From Eriocheir sinensis (taxonomy: Eukaryota > Arthropoda > Malacostraca > Decapoda > Varunidae), in the NCBI RefSeq assembly GCF_024679095.1, contig NC_066517.1, positions 22,928,540-22,992,539 on the forward strand: a DNA stretch of 64,000 bases, given 5' to 3'. The notes below the pieces were generated by a model. The model searched no databases and was not told where the DNA came from. It saw nothing but the letters and a program-made list of their open reading frames with translations. This document shows positions 54,995 to 64,000 of the stretch, piece after piece. Position numbers and translations under genes: made by a program. Numbering within the stretch: position 1 is the stretch's first letter; the number at the start of each line of letters is the position of its first letter.

Positions 54995-55480
54995 TTCCTC
55001 ATTCTCTTTAGCCTCTTTCCCCTTCGTCCCCTTCCATTCACCCTTCACACAATTCAAACATAAGCAAGTCCTTCTACTGTTTCAACCTCTCCTTCCTCAT
55101 TCTCGTTATCTAGTCTCCCCTTCGTCCCCTTCCATTCACCCTTCACACAATTCAAACATCATTCTCTAGTCTCCCCTTCATCCCCTTCCCTCATTCTCGG
55201 TATCTAGTCTCCCCTTCATCCCCTTCCATTCACCCTTCACACAATTCAAACATAAGCGATTCCTTCTACTGTTTCAACCTCTCCTTCCTCATTCTCCTTA
55301 TCTAGTCTCCCCTTCGTCCCCTTCCATTCACCCTTCACACAATTCAAACATAAGCGATTCCTTCTACTGTTTCAACCTCTCCTTCCTCATTCTCGTTATC
55401 TAGTCTCCCCTTCATCCCCTTCCATTCACCCTTCACACAATTCAAACATAAGCGATTCCTTCTACTGTTTCAATCTCCTT
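54995..55480. repeat. ~95-100-bp pyrimidine-rich array, 5 copies
   Basis: cccttcacacaattcaaaca recurs near 55039, 55139, 55232, 55328 and 55430. A related gap block, ccacatgaccctgcagttgc, follows and resembles 49857-49880. Confidence 0.85.
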
Positions 55481-56849
55481 CATTCTCCCTCGGCGCCACA
55501 TGACCCTGCAGTTGCGGAGCCAAGACCAAACGCCCCAACAATCAATCCTCGTACTCCTTATCTAGTCCAGTTTTACCTTCGTTCCCATTTGTCGTCTTCC
55601 TTTCCATTCCCTTTCAGCATGTTGCCCAGTATTAAGTCCTTCCTCTTTATCTCCTTTACATGGTTTTGCTCCTTTCGACACCTTACATGTAGTTTATTTT
55701 CCTCACTCCTACTTCCTCTTCTTTTTTCCTCTGCTGCCTCGTACTCATTTTCCTCACTCCCACTTCCTCAGCTTCCCCTTTCCTCTGCTTCCTCGTATTC
55801 ACTCCCTGGTCCTCGCTTCCCGTCCTCCCCCTCCCTTGCCTTCCCTCACCCATCCCTTCCCACTTCCTTCTACTTCAGGTAATGCAAGAGAGATGCCATA
55901 TTCTAAGCCATATTTATTTTATCCGTGCAATAGTTTCTCTCCTCTCTGGTATTCGTTGCTTTTTGTGATGTTTATGAAAAAATTTGGAATCCTTTCTGTC
56001 CTGTTAAGAACTGAGACTTTTGACTTGGAAGTGTTTGGTTGATGTGATGTGCAATAGAGAAAAAATTATGTTCCTCTTCTTGTGTTGAAAATCTTGCAAG
56101 TGTCTGGTTAATATTTCGTTAATGACATGTCAGGGAGAATTTTGTAATAGTTTTTCTACCTTGAATTGAGACTCTGATATTGTTGCTCTTGAATGTTTAG
56201 TTGATTTCAGATGTTGAAGTTCGGAATATTGGTCGAAGAGGAAGTGAATCACATAAGATATTGTACTGAAGTTTATATTAATTTAGACCAGTGTTAAAGT
56301 TGCTTGTTATATTAATTCAGACTAATGATCAAAGGCAATGTGATCTTTGGTGTTAATTAGCTTACTTCAAAGCATATGAGCGTAAGAGGAAGCAAATCAC
56401 ATAGAGGAATTTTGATGAAGTGTTTTGTAATAATAATCTAGATAATTCAACTTGAGATGGTTGCCGCAAATAACATAGAAGAATTTTAATGACGTTTTTT
56501 GTAATAATAATCTAGAAAATTCAACCCGAGATGGTCGCCTGCTTGTTAAGACCCCAAGTCACACCATCAGTTTTTCCAGCACCTGTTAATTTTATTCTGT
56601 ATATTAACTAACCATAGATATTTTAATGTGAACTTGTTATGCCTATGTAATGGGTTTGTTTACTTTTTAGCGGTTAGAGGCAAGTTTAGGCGTCCAAGAA
56701 CAAGCCAGCTGTTAGGAGTTCTGGTGTGGTGTTTCCTTCTAGTCACATCATTATCCACCTGTGTTTCTGGAGCCACGTGAACAAGTAACAGTAATAAACG
56801 TTTTATTCCTATACGCATTCTTTTTATCATCTATGTTAAGCAGTTTTTC

Positions 56850-56995
56850 CCCTGCCAATGAAAAAAAAAAAGCCCACAATTCACTGTTCCCATAAAAAGA
56901 GTTAAGAGAAGTGGCCAAAAGAGAGGTCAATTTCGGAAGGAGAGGTGTCCTGATACGCTCCTCTTGAAAGTGTTGTGAGGCCGAGGGTGTAGAAT
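56850..56995 (-). mobile_element. GGGAGCGG-family dispersed repeat, minus orientation
   Basis: gccaaaagagaggtcaattt and gaggtgtcctgatacgctcc are the reverse complement of the 9590-9700 copy, preceded by an A-rich tail complement. This copy preserves the 5' part best. Confidence 0.7.
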
Positions 56996-57349
56996 CGTTC
57001 TTAACACAGCGCTGAAATCTCCGTCGAGCAGTGGCAGGTTTGGGCAGCCACACCCTCCCGTCTGTTCTTGTCCAGGGGAAACATTGAACCTTGGTTATTG
57101 GGGAACGCTGTCACCTACACCTTGGGACAGTGTATATAGCTGTTATAAAGGTATACTATTGGCAAGGGAAAAGAAAACAAAAACAGGCAGTATGCTTAAG
57201 TTTATTGAAAAAGGAAATGAAAATGAGTATGCGAAGGAAATGTAATAACGGTATAAATGCTGGCACGGCGGTACAACAACTCTGCGATCTGTACACGTTA
57301 ACCTTCCCTGACAAACCGCTTCCCCTTCCCCATAACTACTGACCCACCG

Positions 57350-57540
57350 ATGCCAAATTATCGTACTCAGAGCATAGTGTTTACCTGTTTCTGATGCATA
57401 ACTATTGCCAAGAGACATCAGGATCTAACTCTTTTAACGATAACTATAAATGAGTTTCGTTATTGGGGCACAGAAGACAGTTTTGGGGTAGGAAGTCGGG
57501 AAATATAAGCGGCTGAGTACGACAGTCTGGCAACGTTGCG
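57350..57540. mobile_element. GCCAGAT-TIR MITE copy
   Basis: Left end gatgccaaattatcgtactc, right end gagtacgacagtctggcaac. The interior aacgataactataaatgag is family-typical. Confidence 0.8.
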
Positions 57541-58239
57541 ACCATGCAGGTATTTTCAGTGATGTATGTGTTGCTTTACCTTAATTTTTTTCTGGATTTC
57601 TCAAGTTACATGGGATGAGTTGAGAGTGGAAGGTTAGATCAATTGATGGGCGGACTATTTCGTTTTTCATTTGTTTTTGACCTTGACCTGCTTCCTTCAC
57701 TGTGAAATCAGGTTGCATGGGACTGGCTGAGAAGGGAAAGGTTAATTTGATGGGTAACAGCCTAGAGCGAAACAACAAGGCTTATTTGGAAAAGTTAATT
57801 TGAACAGAGTGTAATGAGTGAGTGAGTCGGCGGCGGTTCACGGGGTTCGAAACAGCTCGACCGACACACCGGCGCCTCCTGACGATCCGTGGGCTAAGAA
57901 TGATGCTGCTGGCTACTGAATGAAACGTCTTATACTTAAACCTTTATCCCAGTGGCTCTTAAACTTTCTGCTACCACGCCTCGTCTAGGAATGGGTCTTT
58001 ACCTCAACGACCCCCTTGCATTTTACCCCAAGCTCCTGGTAAGATAAGAACGAATATTCCAACTAAGAAATTTTAACTTTATTCACAAGGTTCATGATTC
58101 CCCCCCCCTTAAAATTGTTACCCCCCCCCAGTTTAAGAACCACTGCTCTATATGTATATCAAATTAAGACAAGTGTGGAATCCATGTAGATGATTTTTGC
58201 TCACAGTCAACTTATGAAGATTTGTCACTTATTGTATTT

Positions 58240-58710
58240 TTTTTTTTTTTTTTACCGAAACGTGAATCTCGAATGCGAAACCGAAACCGAAACGATGAAA
58301 AAGTAAGCATTCCCGCCTTACTTTATTTTCCTTACTTTTTTTTTACTTTACTTTATTAACCGAACCGTGAATCTCGGAAATCTTGCGCAATCAAAACAGA
58401 AACGATGAAAAAAGTAAGCACTTCCGCCTTACTTTTCCTTACTTTTTTTTCTTTATTTTATTAACCGAACCGTGAATCTCGGAAATCTTGCGCAATCAAA
58501 ATAAAAACGATGAAAAAAGTAAGCACTCCCGCCTTACTTTATTTTCCTTACTTTTTTTCTTTACTTTATTTACCAAACCGTGAATCTCGGAAATCTTGCG
58601 CAATCAGAACAGAAACGATGAAAAAGTAAGCATTCCCGCCTTACTTTACCTTACTTTACCTTCCTTACCATTTTTCCCGAAACGTGGATCTCGAAAATCT
58701 TGGAAAACCG
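58240..58710. repeat. ~110-bp array, ~4-5 copies
   Basis: cgtgaatctcggaaatcttg and gatgaaaaaagtaagcactt recur from 58260 to 58690. T-rich spacers of differing length separate them. Confidence 0.82.
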
Positions 58711-59494
58711 AAACCAAAACGACAAAAAAAAGTAGCATTTCCATGACTTTATCCTCCCTTAATTCTCACCTCCGACAGACGATGGCCGCCCTTTTTCGGT
58801 TACAAAGTGGAAAATACACGACGGCAACTGTGTGTCCGAAGGGAGAGGGAATGGATGGAAGAGAGCGAGGGAACAGTGCATGACAATATTATCAACTTCT
58901 GCTCACCGCTTCTCACTTGGGGTTCGGTTGCTTCGGTTTCACGAGGCATCGAATCTTTGGGTTACTAAACAAAACGAGGCACTTGATGCGAAACAAAAGA
59001 AAACTTGCCCGATAGCCGATTTAATAGCCTACATGAACCCACCTAAAGCCTACAGCTAAACGAATGGTCACCGTTTAAGTATAAAAAGCTACAACTATGT
59101 CAGGTCATTCACTGTGAAGGTAGAATCCGTGGGGTAGTCAATGATGTCGCTGGAATGGGTGAATGAACGTCGTGAGGATCGAGCGATGCCTGACTTGAAT
59201 GGGTGGATGGGAACGACCTTGGGAACGACGAACCGTAAGGCATTTTGGACGTGGGAGAGACGGCTTTGGAAAACGTGTTTGTCCGTGTGTTGTGTGTGTG
59301 AGTGAGTGCATCAATGGGGCGTGTGTGATGATTCAGGCTGCAGGTATGTGAATGGGAAAGAAAGGAGCACTGAACTCACTCTTACCGACGTCACCACTGA
59401 GTCATCTGTTGGCATGGTAGTAAAGGGAACTTGTGCGTATCTTGCATCGTTCAGACCAGTGGCATGTTTGGAAAGGGAATAAACTTGGTGGTGG

Positions 59495-60235
59495 CCTTGA
59501 CTAACGTCCTCATAAAAGAAAACAAATTGTAGCTACGTGGAAATTGTGACTCGGACCATTTCCATGTTAATAAAGGAGGAAATAATATTCTTGTCGACGG
59601 CGCTAAGAGAACTGGACAAGGGGAAAGACTTAGTGGTGGCTATTACTGATGTCCTTGAATGCCCTTGAAGAAGAAAATAAAAGGTACGTGGAAATTGTGA
59701 CTCGGACCGTTTTCATGTTAATAAAGGAGGAAATAATATTCTTGTCGACGGCGCTAAGAGAACTGGACAAAGGGAAAGACTTAGTGGTGGCTATTACTGA
59801 CGTCCTTGAATGTCCTAGAAGAAAATAAATGGTAGGCTACGTGGAAATTGTGACTCAGACGTTGGCGTGTCAGTAAAGGAGGAAATAATGTTCTTGTTGA
59901 CGTCACTGAGATACTGGACAAGGGAAAGACTTAGTGGTGGCTATTACTGACGTCCTTGAATGTCCTAGAAGAAAATAAATGGTAGGCTACGTGGAATTTG
60001 TGACTCAGACGTTGGTGTGTCAGTAAAGGAGGAAATAATGTTCTTGTTGACGTCACTGAGATACTGGACAAGGGAAAGACTTAGTGGTGGCTATTACTGA
60101 CGTCCTTGAATGTCCTAGAAGAAAATAAATGGTAGGCTACGTGGAAATTGTGACTCAGACGTTGGCGTGTCAGTAAAGGAGGAAATAATGTTCTTGTTGA
60201 CGTCACTGAGATACTGGACAACGGGGAAATAATAT
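59495..60235. repeat. 150-bp array, ~4.5 copies, downstream of the anaphylatoxin-like gene
   Basis: aaaggaggaaataatrttct recurs near 59572, 59724, 59874, 60024 and 60174. The last three copies are nearly identical. It ends about 60 bp past the stop codon of the minus-strand gene, so it probably lies in its 3' UTR or flank. Confidence 0.88.
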
Positions 60236-60288
60236 ATATCTTACAAGAACGATTCCGAGGTAAACTGTCGATGGGATTCTGCGGGACT

Positions 60289-61451
60289 TTACTCCACGGC
60301 GGCGTCTCCTTCCCCTTGTCTCTCTGCGTCTTCCTCTGGGCCCTCGGTGACTTGGTGTTGGCGCCGCGACTGTCGCATCATCTCCTTGCGCATCCGTCGC
60401 TCGTTCTGCCGGCGGTGTTTGCGATCTTGGCGGCGTGACTTGCGACGCTCCTTCCTGTCCCTCCTGCGTGCCATCTTCCGTGCCTTGATAGCGTTCCTGA
60501 GGGTGTTAAAAGGAGAGGGCTGGAGTGAAGAAGTAGGCTATACAAGAAGAACAAGAACAGGAAAGACCACGAGAATGAACAAACAAACAATGAAGAAAAA
60601 GGAGAAGAAGGAAGACAATGCGAACGAAGAACCAAATAACACCAAAAAAAGGCTAGCCACTACTCGAAGAAGAACAAGACCAAGAACAAGAATAAGAAGA
60701 ACAAGAAGAACCAAGAAACACTAAAAAAAGGCCAGCCACCACTCGAAGAAGAACAATACCAAGAACAAGAATAAGAAGAACAAGAAGAACCAAGAAACAC
60801 CATCACCATCACCATTCGAAAAGAAGAACAGGATGAACAAGAACAAGAAGAACAAGAAAAACCAAGACACACCAACCAAGCCCCATCACCACTCGAAAAG
60901 AAGGACAGGATGAACAAGAACAAGAAGAACAACAAGAAAAACCAAGACACACCAACTAAGCCCCATCACCACTCGAAAAGAAGAACAGGATGAACAAGAA
61001 CAAGAAGAAGACCCAAGACACACCATCACCATTACCCATCACCACCCGTTCACTCACCACATGTCTGCCGTGAACTTGGAGCAGCACTTGGAGTAGGTGA
61101 GATCGCAGGCTTCGACCACGATACCGAACTGATGGTTGGCGAAGTTGCTCACGAGTTCACTGGTAGCGTTGCACGGCCCTGGGGAGTTCTCTGCGATGGA
61201 AAACGGTAGCAAAAATGTAGGAAATGTAGGAAAAACAGAACTTCGAGGACTAGTATACGGAAATTGGAAGGGAAGAAGAAAACAAGTATGGTTGTAGTAG
61301 TAGTAGTAGTAGAAGTAGTAGTGTTGTTGTTGTTGTTTCTGTCACGACCCAAACTACTAACCTGACGTAGTGTTGAACTCCAGGATGTTCTTCTTGTGTT
61401 TGACTCCTTGTTTGCAGCAGAACTTGACTCCAGGCGGATGGTGGGCCTTTC
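60289..61451 (-). CDS. 3' part of a protein with anaphylatoxin-like Cys pattern and polybasic tail
   Basis: Three exons join in frame: 61451-61362, 61190-61058, 60496-60289 (stop TAA). The first exon needs a preceding exon ending in phase 1, which was not found before 62985, so the gene is incomplete. The protein shows CCKQG ... PGPC ... EACDLTYSKCC. This CC-C-C-CC order, with AC-x6-CC at the end, resembles the anaphylatoxin-like (ANATO) fold of C3a/C5a and fibulins. Asn-x-Thr sites (FNTTS, CNATS) suggest secretion. The last exon is strikingly basic (MARRRDRKERRKSRRQDRKH), then acidic (EGPEEDAERQGEGDAAVE). I do not recognise a named family; a fibulin-related or arthropod-specific secreted protein is possible. 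Confidence 0.6.
60497..61057. repeat. GAA/CAA-rich low-complexity intron
   Basis: Irregular units of gaacaagaagaaccaagaaa and ccatcaccactcgaaaagaa fill the intron. Open frames on either strand are compositional. Confidence 0.7.
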
Positions 61452-61529
61452 CTGGAGGAGGGAGGAAGGGAGAACACGGGTTGAGAGAGAGATTGACAAC
61501 ACTGGCGAACTATAAGACAAAATAAAAGT

Positions 61530-61820
61530 CCGTATTTCTTAAACATATCGGCGCCTCAGAGTTCGCCTACTTGAAAAGCGTCCATTAGAAGTTGGTGGGA
61601 TTTTCATGGACTGTTTTGTGATCCCAGAGATAGTTTTAAACGGCTTCTGGATCTTGAAGGGGAATATCACCCATGTACACTCGGTTACCCTTCTCTGTGG
61701 CCCTGCTGGAGAAAGAGTCGTAATGGGAACCCGATACGTTTTAATTAAGACTATGGACCGAAGTGAGATGCCATTCCTGATATGCCATTCTGAACTTTAT
61801 CATGAACTGCATTAACGTTT
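61530..61820. mobile_element. PIF-like element, diverged copy
   Basis: ccgtatttcttaaacatatc begins it, as in the 19.2 kb copies. Further matches are weak (gattttcatggactgttttg), so the boundaries are uncertain. Confidence 0.45.
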
Positions 61821-61965
61821 GAAATTATGATATGCCCCAGAAATCAATGCATACTACTGAGAATAGAAAAAAAGAAAAGATCCATGCCTAAAATTAGTTT
61901 AATATGAACTGTATTACCGTCTGAAATTACGATATGCCCCAGAAATCAATGCATAGGACTACTGA

Positions 61966-61967
<2 letters not shown>

Positions 61968-62041
<74 letters not shown>
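61968..62041. repeat. (TA)n microsatellite, ~37 units
   Basis: Uninterrupted alternating TA lies between two copies of a longer repeat (gatatgccccagaaatcaat; tgcctaaaattagttt). Confidence 0.95.
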
Positions 62042-62043
<2 letters not shown>

Positions 62044-62369
62044 TGCCTAAAATTAGTTTGATGACTCGTTTACTATTTCAAACAACACCTAGGCCTACCA
62101 TGACCTATATTACTATTTAGAATTATATGATATGCCTGGAAAAAATTATAATAGAGAATGAAAAAAATAAATAAATAAAACCCAGCTCACTTAGTATGTA
62201 AATCAAATAAATAAAATCCCATACCATGCCACTCAATTACGATTTTAAGCAATACTATGACTACCAATAACAATAATAAAGATGAGATAATAAATACATG
62301 ATATCTACGTTTTAACTTCAGTATAGAATAAATAAAATATAAAGAAATGCTATGCCGGAAACTATTATA

Positions 62370-62870
62370 TATATGCATTTGACGGTAAACCAGATCAATT
62401 CCAATTTCAAAAGACAGTATGCTTATAGAAATAGCTTAATACATATATAAGTAATTAAATCAATGTATAAATCTGTCCCATTTGACGATAAACTAGATCA
62501 ATTCCAATTTCAAAAGACAGTATGCTTATAGAAATAGCTTAATACATATATAAGTAATTAAATTAATGTATAAATCTGTTCCATTTGACGATAAACTAGA
62601 TCAATTCCACTTTCAAAAGATGCTCTACTTATATAAAAAAAAATAACAACAAATATATAAGTAAATAAATAAATATATAAATCTGTCCCATTTGATGATA
62701 AACTAGATCAACTCCAGTTTCGAAAGACAGTTTGCTGGTAAGAATAGCCTAATAAATAGCTAAGTAAATAAATCAACATATAAATCTGTCCCATTTGACG
62801 GTAAACTAAATCAATTCCAATTTCGAAAGACAGTATGCTTATAAAAGTAGCCTAATAAATAAATAAGTCT
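62370..62870. repeat. ~103-bp AT-rich array, 5 copies
   Basis: taaactagatcaattccaat and variants recur near 62384, 62488, 62591, 62697 and 62801. Each is followed by aaagacagtatgcttata. Confidence 0.85.
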
Positions 62871-62985
62871 GTCCTTAGTAATACAAACGAAAACACAAAA
62901 CCACGAACTCCATAAATAAATAAATAAATAAATTGATAAATAAATAAATAAGTCTGTCCTTAATAATACAAACGAAAACGCAAGA

Positions 62986-63207
62986 CTACGAACTCCTCTC
63001 TTTCCGCATCATCTTCTTCCGCTGTCTCCTGTTCTTCCTCCTCTGTCTGGGCGTCTCCTCCTCCTCTTCCTCTCCTCCTCCCTCTCCTCCTCCTTCCTCC
63101 TCGGTTACGCTGCTTCCCTCCACTGCTGCCTCCTCCTCCTCCTGCTCCTCCAAAGTTGAATTCTCAGGCTCGTCTCTCAGCAGGATGTCTATCAGTTTCT
63201 CCTCTTG
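62986..63207 (-). CDS. Terminal coding exon, acidic then basic; partial gene running off the window
   Basis: After the acceptor tttttacag, 74 codons run to a TAG: QEEKLIDILLRDEPENSTLE, then Glu/Gly-rich, then RQRRKNRRQRKKMMRKERSS. Composition parallels the last exon of the 60.3 kb gene (poly-basic plus poly-acidic, AAVE). It could be the last exon of a tandem paralogue or an alternative last exon of the same locus. No partner exon is visible up to 64000. Low complexity limits confidence. Confidence 0.4.
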   Translation of the reverse strand, partial: QEEKLIDILLRDEPENSTLEEQEEEEAAVEGSSVTEEEGGGEGGGEEEEEETPRQRRKNRRQRKKMMRKERSS

Positions 63208-63329
63208 CTGTAAAAATGAAGGGCCTTGGTTGGTACAAATGCTTCCACCCTCCTCAATAATGAACGAAGGGAAGAGTGAAAGGAGAAAGAAAGATGATGA
63301 TGGTGGTGAAAAAGATAAGAGTCAACAAG

Positions 63330-63650
63330 CAAGTTGACATTGATGGTACAGAAGAAGGGTTGAACTACCACCAGGGTTATTAAAGTACCCCTGGAAATGC
63401 CCACAACGCCTACGAAAAATCCTTGGCAAATAGGAGATCTTGGGCGAGGAAAAAATGTTTAAGAATATATATATTTTTTACAGCATAGGAGGCAGCTCAA
63501 GGGCTAAAAAAAGGAAATAATAATGAAAAAAAAGCCCGCTAGAACCATGACCCAATGATTGCATGTACTTAAACATTTAGTCACCCAAGCAAGCACATAT
63601 TTGAAACGGTTTTCGTATAAGAGTTTTAGGCATTTCCAGGGTTATAGAAG
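63330..63650. mobile_element. PIF-like element pieces flanking a minus-strand GGGAGCGG-family repeat
   Basis: gaagggttgaactaccacca and cctggaaatgcccacaac at the left, and cacccaagcaagcacatatt and aggcatttccagggtt at the right, belong to the PIF-like family in opposite orientations. Between them aggaggcagctcaagggct and aaaaagcccgctaga are the reverse of the GGGAGCGG family. The rest, to 64000, is GAA-rich low complexity. Confidence 0.6.
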
Positions 63651-64000
63651 AGAAAGAAGATGATAGTGATGAAAAGAAAGAGATAATAAGATCATGGAAG
63701 AGAGAATAGAAGTGGAAGAAGATGATGGAAATGAAAGAGATTGAGGAAAAGATGCCGAAGAAGAGGAACAAGAGGAATAAGAACAGGAAGAACGAGAACT
63801 AAAACGAGAAAAAGAAAAAGGAGAAGAGGAAGAACTAGAATAATAATAATTTGAAGCAGACGAAGAACAAGAAAAAGAAGAACAGGAACAAGAAAAAGAA
63901 TACTAATAAGAAGAAGAGGAACAAGAACTGAAACAAGAAAGTGAAGAACAAGAAAAAGGAAAAGAGAAAGAACTAGAAGAAGAATTTGAAGCAGACGAAG

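Noticed and set aside
60347..60724. 125-aa Arg/Lys-rich plus-strand ORF
   Set aside because: Antisense to the basic-tail exon, continuing into GAA-rich intron; compositional.

Overview
The window is animal nuclear DNA. Genes are split by GT-AG introns, coding exons are short islands, and the rest is crowded with microsatellites, 36-176 bp tandem arrays, TIR/MITE elements and LINE ends. Repeat style and gene sequences fit a malacostracan crustacean, probably a decapod such as a crab; the species cannot be fixed from sequence alone.

Four complete protein-coding genes could be rebuilt exon by exon, with all splice phases closing. (1) 3230-13852, minus: arylsulfatase A-like lysosomal sulfatase, 11 coding exons, 594 aa. 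(2) 21861-27557, minus: BTBD3/BTBD6-type BTB-BACK-PHR protein, 8 coding exons, about 576 aa. (3) 30744-37577, plus: CDKAL1, the tRNA ms2t6A37 methylthiotransferase, 10 exons, 556 aa with a C-terminal membrane anchor. (4) 41995-50879, plus: tetraspanin-13/31-like protein with two alternative last exons. A fifth, partial gene (60289-61451, minus) encodes the 3' part of a protein with an anaphylatoxin-like cysteine pattern and a very basic tail. Another acidic/basic terminal exon lies at 62986-63207, so that locus probably runs off the right edge. BTBD6 and CDKAL1 are divergent neighbours about 1.7 kb apart (inferred 5' exon of one to ATG of the other) with two MITEs and LINE 3' ends between them. 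The genes are functionally unrelated, and no operon-like logic applies.

The unusual layer is how repeats relate to exons. Exon edges have been tandemly copied next to their true exons: ARSA exon 3 (four 159-bp copies), CDKAL1 exon 7 (seven ~104-bp copies with intact acceptors), CDKAL1 exon 5 and tetraspanin exon 2, plus weaker cases in ARSA exon 6 and BTBD6. TTAA-bounded elements, piggyBac-like in their ends, carry internal variable tandem arrays. One family holds a reverse-transcriptase fragment whose 33-codon segment has expanded in frame to about 9, 2, 15 and 1 copies at four loci. Other families include a hAT-like MITE nested in a TTAA MITE with a perfect 8-bp target duplication, a palindromic GCCAGAT-TIR family, a PIF-like family, two fold-back elements and a tRNA-derived SINE.

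Layout: 1-3.2 kb repeats; 3.2-13.9 kb ARSA; 13.9-20.9 kb gene-poor repeats; 20.9-27.6 kb BTBD6; 27.6-30.7 kb intergenic/promoter with LINE ends; 30.7-37.6 kb CDKAL1; 37.6-42.0 kb repeats; 42.0-50.9 kb tetraspanin; 50.9-60.2 kb probable 3' UTR and repeats; 60.3-64.0 kb anaphylatoxin-like locus.
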